Below, in pieces: positions 7,768-15,050 of a DNA stretch of 64,000 nt. The translations under genes and the position numbers were made by a program. The notes below the pieces were generated by a model, which did not search any database, was not told where the DNA came from, and saw nothing but the letters and a program-made list of their open reading frames with translations. The stretch is taken from NCBI GenBank assembly GCA_036503775.1, contig DASXWH010000294.1, positions 27,555 through 91,554 on the forward strand. Direction: 5' to 3'. The first letter of the stretch is position 1, and every line of letters begins with the position of its first letter. Origin of the DNA: Ohtaekwangia sp036503775 (GTDB taxonomy: Bacteria > Bacteroidota > Bacteroidia > Cytophagales > Cyclobacteriaceae).

Positions 7768-8148
7768 ATGCGCTCTTCACTTGCCATTCTGTTTGTAATA
7801 CTCTACCTGGTTGCCCTCTGCCGGCCTCTGGCTCCTCTGCTGGAGTTTTATGCACAAAGAGATTATTTCGCTACTATTCTTTGTATTAATAAGGATAAAC
7901 CGCAGCTGCATTGCAACGGTCAGTGCGTTCTCATGGTCAAGCTCAAAACGGCTATGAAAGAAGAAACAGTTCCAGTATCACCTTTACCGAAAGTGAGTTT
8001 TGAAGATTATCCGCTTTCTGAAATTTGGAATCCAGAAGATACCGTTGGTGTCGGATTTGTCCTGGCACCAAAATCGTTCTCAAGAGTAGGTATTCATTAC
8101 GTATCTCCATCAGGAGCAGGATACTTTCATCCACCACAACTGTCTTAA
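7768..8148 (+). CDS. Small CxxxC protein upstream of a copper TonB receptor operon
   Basis: This 126-residue protein has one N-terminal membrane segment or uncleaved signal (AILFVILYLVALCRPLAPLL) and a conserved-looking LHCNGQCVLMVKLKTAMKEE motif. Short proteins with a CNGxC motif are common directly upstream of metal-linked TonB receptors in Bacteroidetes, as far as I recall. The ATG at 7768 is preferred; a GTG at 7741 is possible. It faces outward from the ric promoter and heads a run with a Met/His-rich lipoprotein and an OprC-like receptor. A cysteine-pair copper chaperone role is only a guess from context. Confidence 0.75.
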   Translation: MRSSLAILFVILYLVALCRPLAPLLEFYAQRDYFATILCINKDKPQLHCNGQCVLMVKLKTAMKEETVPVSPLPKVSFEDYPLSEIWNPEDTVGVGFVLAPKSFSRVGIHYVSPSGAGYFHPPQLS

Positions 8149-8193
8149 TCTTCAAGACAATCATTAATAAAATTATTTAAAAAAACAGGTGCG

Positions 8194-8214
8194 TGAAGAC
8201 GGCTAACGTCTTCA
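8194..8214 (+). other. Small hairpin in intergenic leader
   Basis: TGAAGACG (8194-8201) and CGTCTTCA (8207-8214) form an 8-bp stem with a 5-nt loop, 30 nt before the lipoprotein start codon. No T-run follows, so it is more likely an mRNA leader or processing structure than a terminator. Confidence 0.45.
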
Positions 8215-8243
8215 TGGCAGAGCTTTGTCTAAACTATAATCAC

Positions 8244-9050
8244 ATGAAAAATAGCATTAAAAATATAGTAATTACTGCATTAGCGATGATAGCACTCGCA
8301 TGCTCAGACACCGAGGTTACTCCTGATCCAACACAGGGCCTTGTTAAAATTTCAGACGGATATGCGCTGGGTGCGGAGGCTAAAGTAGAAGTGTGGGCAA
8401 AAGAGGAATTGTTTGCCGGATATAATGAGTTATACATTGTCTTGTATGATTCTGCTAATGGTGATCAGATCACTGAATCGCACGTTCACCTTTATCCAGA
8501 AATGACCATGATGAGTGGAATGAGTCATTCATGCCCGGTAGAGGATCCCATAAATGAAGAAGCAAATAACAGTCTGTTCCCTGCCGGAGTGATGTTCAGT
8601 ATGCCATCCGGTGATATGGGATACTGGAAGCTGAATGTTCGTGTTCATAATCATCACAATGGAAAAACCGGTTCAGCTGATTTAGATGTATCCGTTGCCA
8701 ATCCGGTAACACCTCGCATGAGATCCTTTGTCAGTGGTGAAGAAAAATTTTATGTAGGATATCGTTTTACCGGAGAGGTAAAAGTAGGTGTAAATCCTTT
8801 TGATGTAATAGCATTTCGTAAACAGGGTGATTATTACACGCCAGCAGAAGACCTTGCTTTCCGTATTGCTCCGGAAATGCCTTCTATGGATCATGGTTCA
8901 CCGAACAACGTTGATCCCGTTCACACGGATCGTGGACACTACCTCGGTAAAGTAAATTTTACCATGACGGGTTTGTGGAGAGTTCACCTGGATGTTCTTC
9001 AGGATAACGAACTTATTCAGGAGATGAGCTTTGATACTACTATTGAATGA
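8244..9050 (+). CDS. Met/His-rich lipoprotein with two YtkA/FixH-like halves
   Basis: The ATG at 8244 gives 268 residues with a lipobox (MIALACS, Cys about 20); the upstream GTG at 8193 would spoil the signal peptide. Two similar halves each hold a Met/His cluster after a PEM triplet: PEMTMMSGMSHSCPVE (about 90-105) and PEMPSMDHGSPNN (about 211-223), the second followed by GLWRVHLDVLQ near the end. These resemble YtkA-type domains and Cu(I)-binding methionine motifs. It lies 19 bp before an OprC-like copper receptor. The likely role is copper binding at the inner or outer membrane for the N2O reductase pathway; no experimental family function is implied by the sequence. Confidence 0.82.
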   Translation: MKNSIKNIVITALAMIALACSDTEVTPDPTQGLVKISDGYALGAEAKVEVWAKEELFAGYNELYIVLYDSANGDQITESHVHLYPEMTMMSGMSHSCPVEDPINEEANNSLFPAGVMFSMPSGDMGYWKLNVRVHNHHNGKTGSADLDVSVANPVTPRMRSFVSGEEKFYVGYRFTGEVKVGVNPFDVIAFRKQGDYYTPAEDLAFRIAPEMPSMDHGSPNNVDPVHTDRGHYLGKVNFTMTGLWRVHLDVLQDNELIQEMSFDTTIE

Positions 9051-9069
9051 ATAGTAAGCCCGTAATCAT

Positions 9070-11061
9070 ATGGCTAAGATATTAACGGTATTACTGATCC
9101 TTCAGTCAATACTAACCTTCGCTCAGGATAAAACCGATAGTATTTCAACGGTTATGCTTTCCGAAGTTACCGTTCAGTCAACTCGGGCAGAAGAAGATAC
9201 CTTACAAAATTTCTTTCGGGCCAACAGGTCGGCAACACTGGAGGATATTTTGAATCGTGTTCCCGGTGTTTGCCTGATCAGGCGCAGCGCATACGGCCAG
9301 GAGCCCGTTCTGCGTGGAATGTCAGGTGGGCAGATCAATGTCACCATCGATGGAATGAAGATGTTTGGGGCCTGTACCGATAAGATGGATCCGGTCACTA
9401 TATATATAGAGCCGCAGAATCTCAAAACCATGGATGTGAAATTCGGATCAAACGGAGCCATAATGGGCTCAACCGTGGGAGGAACGCTGGATATGAAACT
9501 GGCTCCACCGGTTTTATCACCTGTTCTTCTTTATGGAAAAGCTGGCGTTGGATTTCAATCTGCAGCTTCGGGAATGAATGCTTACAGCGCCTTTAATCTC
9601 AGTGGAAACAGGCACGCCTATAATGCCAGTGTGAGCTACCGGAAAGCGAATGACTACCGCGCAGGGGGAGGAACAATCGTTGAGCACTCACAATATGAAA
9701 AACTAAATTTCGCGGTGGGTGGAAAATGGGCAGCCGGGCAAGACACCCTTCAGGCAAATATGCTCTGGGATAATGGATGGAATATCGGCTTCCCTGCATT
9801 GCCCATGGATGTAGGCCTGGCAAAGGCACGAATGTACGCGGTGAGTTTTCAGCGTTATCGTTGTCATCAGCGTCTCGAAAATCTGCAGGCGAAAATTTAT
9901 TATAACAGTGTACATCATACCATGGACGACAGCCAGCGTGAGGATGTAATCATGCATATGGATATGCCCGGAGAAAGCACTACATCAGGTTTGTATGTGG
10001 AAGGAAAATTTCAGGCGGCCGGGAAACATACACTTTCTTTCCGCTCTGATTTTTATCTGAATAAAGTGCTGGCTGAAATGGTTATGTATCCTGATGATGG
10101 CCCATCCATGTATATGCAAACCTGGCCTTCGTCTGACCGAAGTGTATCGGGTATATATATCCAGGATAATTACCGCATCTCCTATGTTACGCGACTTACA
10201 TTAAGTGCCCGGCTCGATCTGGCCAGAACCACTATAAATCCAGGTCTGGGCAGAGATCAGCTGGAAGTTTTTTATGATCTTCCGGTAGGAGCATCTTATG
10301 AGGATGCTAAATCAGTTAATATCAACGTACGTCAGCTGTTGAGTGAGCAATTTATACTTGATATTCATGCTGGCTATGGAGAGCGGTTTCCTACACTGAG
10401 TGAAACATACGGTTATTATTTATTCAACCGGTACGATGGATACGATTACATCGGCAACCCCAATCTTAACCTTGAAAAAAGCTGGTCTGGTGATGTGACA
10501 CTGAATTTTTATAGCGATCGTATTCAGGCCGGACTTTCCGGGTTCTACCAGTATATGCCTGATTATATTTTTGCGCAAAGCGCTGAAGATATTTCTCCCA
10601 TGACACCCGGAGCGCGTGGTGTTAAGGTTTATCATAATATTTCTTCAGCTACACTAGCAGGAGGTGAACTAAGTGTGCTGGCCAGACTTACAAGGACACT
10701 TCAGGTGATCAGTGTTTCCAAATATACCTGGGGCGCTGATCATTCGGGTTGGCCATTACCTTTGATCGCACCGCTGAGTAATACAACGACACTGCAGCTC
10801 ACGCAAAAACAATTGACCATGCAGCTGGAATGTGAAAGTGGGACAGCACAGCGAAGGGTCAACGAATCCTTCGGTGAAGATGAAACTCCCGCGTATGCAG
10901 TCTTTAATGCACGATTAGGATATAACTTTCAATCTACCCGAATGACGTTAAACGCGGGTTTTGAGAATATTTTTGATAAAGCATACTATACACATATGGA
11001 TTGGGGGAATGTTCTTAGGCCAGGCCGGAACTTTTTATTGACATTGGAATTAAAATTTTAA
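9070..11061 (+). CDS. OprC/NosA-like copper TonB-dependent outer-membrane receptor
   Basis: The 663-residue receptor has a signal peptide (to about 18), a plug domain (about 30-145, with RVPGVCLIRR and VLRGMSGGQINVTIDGM), and a C-terminal beta-barrel ending ...FLLTLELKF. Within the plug, MFGACTDKMDP carries a CxxxM pair (C102, M106). In the barrel, YYNSVHHTMDD carries HxM (H283, M285). A CxxxM plus HxM arrangement is the copper site described for Pseudomonas OprC, whose relative NosA is linked to N2O reductase. Further Met/His clusters (VIMHMDMPGE, 293-302) may help uptake. It is in a run with the lipoprotein before it, near nosFY, so copper import for NosZ is the most economical reading. Confidence 0.92.
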   Translation: MAKILTVLLILQSILTFAQDKTDSISTVMLSEVTVQSTRAEEDTLQNFFRANRSATLEDILNRVPGVCLIRRSAYGQEPVLRGMSGGQINVTIDGMKMFGACTDKMDPVTIYIEPQNLKTMDVKFGSNGAIMGSTVGGTLDMKLAPPVLSPVLLYGKAGVGFQSAASGMNAYSAFNLSGNRHAYNASVSYRKANDYRAGGGTIVEHSQYEKLNFAVGGKWAAGQDTLQANMLWDNGWNIGFPALPMDVGLAKARMYAVSFQRYRCHQRLENLQAKIYYNSVHHTMDDSQREDVIMHMDMPGESTTSGLYVEGKFQAAGKHTLSFRSDFYLNKVLAEMVMYPDDGPSMYMQTWPSSDRSVSGIYIQDNYRISYVTRLTLSARLDLARTTINPGLGRDQLEVFYDLPVGASYEDAKSVNINVRQLLSEQFILDIHAGYGERFPTLSETYGYYLFNRYDGYDYIGNPNLNLEKSWSGDVTLNFYSDRIQAGLSGFYQYMPDYIFAQSAEDISPMTPGARGVKVYHNISSATLAGGELSVLARLTRTLQVISVSKYTWGADHSGWPLPLIAPLSNTTTLQLTQKQLTMQLECESGTAQRRVNESFGEDETPAYAVFNARLGYNFQSTRMTLNAGFENIFDKAYYTHMDWGNVLRPGRNFLLTLELKF

Positions 11062-11127
11062 AAAAATAACGATTCGGGGTGATGACAGGAAGAATGCGGT
11101 ATTAAGGAATAACTAACTTTGTGGTCC

Positions 11128-11664
11128 ATGAGGATTTCAGAAAATCTATTATTGAAGAATCTTAAAACCGGAGATAATTCTTCTTTTGAATATCTGTATA
11201 AAACCAGTTATCCTTCCGTTGAATTTTACATTCGGAAGAACAGCGGTACACCACAAGACGCGCGCGATACTTTTCAGGAAGCGATAGTGGTGTTACTTGA
11301 AAAAATAAATCGGCCTGACTTTGTTCTGACATCCTCATTAAAAACCTATTTGTTTGCCATTTCAAGGAACCTGTGGTTAAAACATCTGCGGGATAATAAA
11401 CTGGTTTATCAGGATCATCTGCCGGATGAGATAGAGGAAGTTCCATCCGATGTTGAGGTAGAATTACCGGTTATGCAAAAGATCCAAATTTGGTTGAGCC
11501 GGGTTACGGCAAATTGCCAGCGTATTCTTAAAGCATTATTCTTTTATGAAGAACCGATGGACGTTCTGATGGCAAAAATGGGCTGGAAGAACAAACACAC
11601 TGCTGCCAATCAAAAGTATAAATGTATAGAGCAGGTGAAAAAGGAAATGGTTAAGGAGCTTTAA
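11128..11664 (+). CDS. ECF-type RNA polymerase sigma factor
   Basis: The 178-residue protein has the region 2 pattern KNLKTGDNSSFEYLYKTSYP ... DARDTFQEAIVVLLEKI ... SLKTYLFAISRNLWLKHLR and a degenerate region 4 (about 120-178: RILKALFFYEEPMDVLMAKMGWKNKHTAANQKYKCIEQVKK). The ATG at 11128 is used; an in-frame TTG at 11119 is weaker. A TAACTTTG (-7 type) ends only 6 nt before this ATG, so the message may be nearly leaderless. No anti-sigma gene is adjacent; two small proteins follow after a terminator. The target genes are unknown. Confidence 0.9.
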   Translation: MRISENLLLKNLKTGDNSSFEYLYKTSYPSVEFYIRKNSGTPQDARDTFQEAIVVLLEKINRPDFVLTSSLKTYLFAISRNLWLKHLRDNKLVYQDHLPDEIEEVPSDVEVELPVMQKIQIWLSRVTANCQRILKALFFYEEPMDVLMAKMGWKNKHTAANQKYKCIEQVKKEMVKEL

Positions 11665-11677
11665 GCTCCTTTTTTTA
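11653..11677 (+). terminator. Rho-independent terminator of the sigma factor gene
   Basis: AAGGAGCT (11653-11660) and AGCTCCTT (11664-11671) form a stem with a 3-nt loop, followed by a run of T. The stem overlaps the stop codon of the sigma gene. Confidence 0.85.
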
Positions 11678-11743
11678 TTTATGGTTCCGGGCGATAGTGT
11701 TATCGTACGGGTATTAACTGTTGAACCTTAAAATCAAAAACGT

Positions 11744-11824
11744 ATGACCACAAAAACAAAGATGATCCTCTGCATTGTTTCGGTAAGCTTATTGGCCATG
11801 TGCCTGTATCATTTTTTTGGATAG
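11744..11824 (+). CDS. Predicted 26-residue membrane peptide
   Basis: A short frame starts at ATG 11744 (MTTKTKMILCIVSV...) and ends at 11824. After a basic N-terminus comes one hydrophobic helix (ILCIVSVSLLAMCLYHFF). Its stop is 3 nt before the ATG of the next small gene, which argues for translational coupling and a real gene. No homolog is recognised. Without that context so short a frame would be unsupported. Confidence 0.45.
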   Translation: MTTKTKMILCIVSVSLLAMCLYHFFG

Positions 11825-11827
11825 CGT

Positions 11828-12034
11828 ATGAAGGAATCTATGAATGTATGGGGTATCCGGGAATTTGAAGGTGATGGTGTAAGCTGTCCGATCACTCCGG
11901 CCAATCTGCCCTTTTACAAAAAAGTATTGCTGTTCTTTTTCCGATTCGGTGTTTGCCCGATGTGTATAACCATGAGTTTGGTGTATAACCTGGGGAAACC
12001 GTTCCGGAAATTATGGAGAACCAGAAAGGAGTGA
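11828..12034 (+). CDS. Small conserved-looking protein with CPMC motif
   Basis: 68 residues with an N-terminal soluble part (NVWGIREFEGDGVSCPITPA) and an amphipathic or membrane-associated C-terminal half (VLLFFFRFGVCPMCITMSLV, then a basic tail KPFRKLWRTRKE). CPMC could be a redox or metal-binding CxxC. It starts 3 nt after the 26-residue peptide and ends 8 bp before the convergent kinase gene. Function is unknown. An alternative ATG lies at residue 5. Confidence 0.6.
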   Translation: MKESMNVWGIREFEGDGVSCPITPANLPFYKKVLLFFFRFGVCPMCITMSLVYNLGKPFRKLWRTRKE

Positions 12035-12042
12035 GATGGATT

Positions 12043-13383
12043 CTATCGTAGAATAGTACTCGCACCGGTATAGTATTTCAGATTCAGCACATCTGAACGT
12101 AGCGGTTTTTTATTCCAGTGCTGATGTATAGCCATAGCTGCACCCAGTGCGCTGGCTTGTGCCATGGAGGCTGCATACACTTCAATGTTGGGAAAGGAAG
12201 AAGCAAGGAGATTCATAAAAACAGGATTCTTGCTGAATCCACCATCCACGAATATGCGCTTTACCGGTGTGTTCTTTAAAACAAGTTTGGTGGAGCTTAC
12301 CTGCAGGTTCACCAGGCTACGGATGAGTTGTGTATAAGCTTCTGCGTAAGAAGAATACGTTGACAGATCATCCTGCTTAAGAAAATCAACTCCGGTGGAT
12401 TGTGCAAGCTCAGGCATGTACTCCACTGTTTTGTAATAACCTTCCTGCACGTGAAAGTGTTCAGCTAATCGTTTTGTCTGTTTTTCATGTTCGAATCCGG
12501 CAAACAGTCTTGAAGCCTTAACGTGATTTCCCCGATATGACAAGTAGCAGAGGCAATCTTTTTCTAATTCTTCTACGGTAAGAGGATCATCCGTAAAAGG
12601 ATTGAGGCTGATGCACCATGTTCCGGTTGAGAGTAATAAAAATGGCTCAGGAAAACTGACGAGGTATGGAATCAGTGCCGCGGAGCTGTCGTGCAGGCCT
12701 ATGCCGCACAGGATATCTTTACCATTTAGCGATACCGGTACTGCTCCATCGGAAGAACGGATAGGTGCAAGCTTGGGGAGGACCCCTTCTGCTTTTACCC
12801 AATCATGGTATATGTGCAATGGGAAATTCCAAAGGTTGGTATGACAGCCAATGCTGGTGATGTCTGAGTAACATTGTTTGTGAAACAGGTATGCAGCATA
12901 CTGTGGCAAATGCAGACTCGTTTGAATTCTTCTGAACAGATCAGGCTGTTTGTATTTCAGCTGGTAGAGCTGCATGCCTGAATTCAGATTCCCCAATACC
13001 GGTGATGCTGTGAACATGGAAAAGGCCATTTCACCTCCGTAATCATTGTAGAATTTCTTTTTCAGATCTTCCGGAAAGGGCTTGAGATAATTATATAAAG
13101 GAGTAATGGGCTTCCCGTCATTTCCCAAATGAACAAAACTTGCACCGTAAGAGGAGAAGTTGACAGCCTTAATGTCGAACTGTTTATTGGAGCTCACTTC
13201 CTGAAAGCATTCGTTCATCCATTTCGTGAGTGCTTCAATATCTTCACAAGCTTCTCCATCTTCATCGGTGACCTCTTCAAGCTTCACAGATTTTTCCAAT
13301 ACGATATTATACGCTTCATCGAAAAGGAAAAGCTTCTTGTTGGTTTTTCCAATGTCAAATATCGCAATGACGGAAGTTGGCAT
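12043..13383 (-). CDS. rhaB: L-rhamnulokinase-type FGGY carbohydrate kinase
   Basis: The 446-residue FGGY kinase has the N-terminal phosphate motif (AIFDIGKTNKKLFLFD), a substrate segment CGIGLHDSSAALIPY, the LLLSTGTWCISLNPF phosphate 2 region and the adenosine motif IFVDGGFSKNPVF. It would phosphorylate L-rhamnulose in the cytoplasm. Substrate is assigned from its place as the last gene of a rhaT-aldolase-mutarotase-isomerase operon, 52 bp after the isomerase. Sequence alone does not separate rhamnulose from fuculose. It converges on the small gene ending at 12034. Confidence 0.86.
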   Translation of the reverse strand: MPTSVIAIFDIGKTNKKLFLFDEAYNIVLEKSVKLEEVTDEDGEACEDIEALTKWMNECFQEVSSNKQFDIKAVNFSSYGASFVHLGNDGKPITPLYNYLKPFPEDLKKKFYNDYGGEMAFSMFTASPVLGNLNSGMQLYQLKYKQPDLFRRIQTSLHLPQYAAYLFHKQCYSDITSIGCHTNLWNFPLHIYHDWVKAEGVLPKLAPIRSSDGAVPVSLNGKDILCGIGLHDSSAALIPYLVSFPEPFLLLSTGTWCISLNPFTDDPLTVEELEKDCLCYLSYRGNHVKASRLFAGFEHEKQTKRLAEHFHVQEGYYKTVEYMPELAQSTGVDFLKQDDLSTYSSYAEAYTQLIRSLVNLQVSSTKLVLKNTPVKRIFVDGGFSKNPVFMNLLASSFPNIEVYAASMAQASALGAAMAIHQHWNKKPLRSDVLNLKYYTGASTILR

Positions 13384-13435
13384 AAACGATTTTCAGATTT
13401 CAGATTCCAAATTCCAAAGTAGGACAGATATGGAT

Positions 13436-14710
13436 TTATAAACCAGTGGCCACAGTCTGAGAGCCGCGTTCTTTAACGAGCTGCTCTCTGATTTTTAATT
13501 CACGAAAGAGGTCCACGGGGTTTAATGCCGCCCCTGCACGGAGCCTGGCTTCCGCTACCAAAGGTCTCACATCCGTACGATAAGCTGTCTGTAAAATTTC
13601 CTGGGCCAACGCTACGTCATTTTTTTCCTGCGCAAACTCCAGCGCTTTCTGATCAACCAGCAACGCCTGTGCATAGGCCAGCTGAATGGCTTCAACAGAC
13701 TGCAGTAAATCTTCCAACGGATCCTTTACATTGTGAGAAGCATCGATCATCCAGCCCAGGTCTGATGCGTGATTCATTTTTCGCGCATCCATACCTTCTA
13801 CCAGTTCATGAAAAATCAGAAACAGCTGATACGGATTAATACTGCCTACTGTTAGATCATCATCACCGTATTTTGAATCATTGAAATGGAATCCACCGAG
13901 TTTACCTTCCATAAGCAATAATGAAACAATCTGCTCGATGTTGGCATTGGGCAGGTGGTGTCCTAAGTCTACCAACGTGTATGCTTTTGGCCCGAGTTTG
14001 GAAGCATACAATAAAGACTGTCCCCAATCACCTACAGTCATAGAATAGAAGTTTGGTTCGTACGCTTTATACTCTACAAACATTTTCCAGTTATCGGGAA
14101 GTGCTGCGTAGATCTTCTCAAGTCCGTTTAAGGTATTTTCAAATGCTTTTCTGAAGTTTAATTGTCCCGGGAAACACGAGCCGTCTGACAACCATACGGT
14201 GATGGATTCAGAGCCCAATTCTTTTCCGTAATGGATTACTTCCAGGTTGTGCTCAATAGCCTGATCACGGATTTTCTTATCGACATGTTGCAATGAGCCA
14301 AACTTGTAACTATGCGGTTGACCTTTCTGATCCTGAAAGGTATTGGAATTTACGGCATCAAACCTGATGTCGAGCTGTGCCGCTAATGCTTTAACAGCTT
14401 TCGCATTTTTCGGAATATCCCAAGGAATGTGCAGTGAAATAGCACCACTTGATTTATTCAAGGCATGCAACAAGCCGATGTCTTCTATTTTTTCTTCCAG
14501 GCTGCCTGGCTCACCTGCACCTGCAAACCTTCCGAAACGTGTTCCACCTGTGCCTAATGCCCAGCTGGGAATGGCGATTTGAAATTCAACAAGCCTTTTG
14601 ATAATATCTTCACTACCCTGGATCTCGGATTTCAGAAAATCTATCTTTCTCTTGTGACTGCCCGCGAGTTTGTGATTGTGTTCTTCGATCTGATATTTCT
14701 CCAGCTTCAT
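13436..14710 (-). CDS. L-rhamnose isomerase (Pseudomonas stutzeri type)
   Basis: This 424-residue TIM-barrel sugar isomerase carries VEYKAYEPNFYSMTVGDWG, TLVDLGHHLPNANIE, GKLGGFHFNDSKYGDDDLTVGS and the C-terminal INPYQLFLI. The Glu, Asp and His residues in these segments are the usual metal ligands. The pattern fits the RhaI-like isomerase family rather than E. coli RhaA. It converts L-rhamnose to L-rhamnulose in the cytoplasm. It lies 9 bp after the mutarotase and before the kinase in the rha operon. Confidence 0.9.
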   Translation of the reverse strand: MKLEKYQIEEHNHKLAGSHKRKIDFLKSEIQGSEDIIKRLVEFQIAIPSWALGTGGTRFGRFAGAGEPGSLEEKIEDIGLLHALNKSSGAISLHIPWDIPKNAKAVKALAAQLDIRFDAVNSNTFQDQKGQPHSYKFGSLQHVDKKIRDQAIEHNLEVIHYGKELGSESITVWLSDGSCFPGQLNFRKAFENTLNGLEKIYAALPDNWKMFVEYKAYEPNFYSMTVGDWGQSLLYASKLGPKAYTLVDLGHHLPNANIEQIVSLLLMEGKLGGFHFNDSKYGDDDLTVGSINPYQLFLIFHELVEGMDARKMNHASDLGWMIDASHNVKDPLEDLLQSVEAIQLAYAQALLVDQKALEFAQEKNDVALAQEILQTAYRTDVRPLVAEARLRAGAALNPVDLFRELKIREQLVKERGSQTVATGL

Positions 14711-14719
14711 AAGGATAGG

Positions 14720-15034
14720 TTACGGTAAATAAAATACTTCTTTCAGCGGTACGCTCACCGGGCTGTTGTCCGGATTGGATTCCATAATGTCTTTCATGTA
14801 CGCCCACCATTTTTTCATGACAGGATGATGAGGGAGTTTATCCAGCGCTTCGGGCGAATTGGTCTTCAACACACCGAAGAGGCTTAGCGTTTCTTCATCC
14901 AGAAAAATGGAATATTCTTTTATGCCGGTTTCTTTCAAGAGTATACTCAACTCCGGCCAGATCTGATCATGTCTGCGCTTGTATTCATCAACCTGTCCGG
15001 CATACAATTTCATTTTGAAGGCCACGCGTTTCAT
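14720..15034 (-). CDS. rhaM: L-rhamnose mutarotase
   Basis: Starting at MKRVAFKMKLYAG gives 104 residues, exactly the usual length of RhaM; the longer frame from 15088 would overlap the aldolase gene. H22 in RRHDQIWPEL and the WWAYM motif near the C-terminus are family hallmarks. It interconverts the anomers of L-rhamnopyranose, feeding the isomerase. It sits 16 bp after the aldolase/dehydrogenase and 9 bp before the isomerase. A second ATG immediately precedes the chosen one at 15037. Confidence 0.93.
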   Translation of the reverse strand: MKRVAFKMKLYAGQVDEYKRRHDQIWPELSILLKETGIKEYSIFLDEETLSLFGVLKTNSPEALDKLPHHPVMKKWWAYMKDIMESNPDNSPVSVPLKEVFYLP

Positions 15035-15050
15035 CATGGAATTTACGCAA

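Noticed and set aside
12037..12054. ATTCTA-TCG-TAGAAT hairpin between convergent genes as a terminator
   Set aside because: Six A/T-rich base pairs and no T-run; too weak to call.
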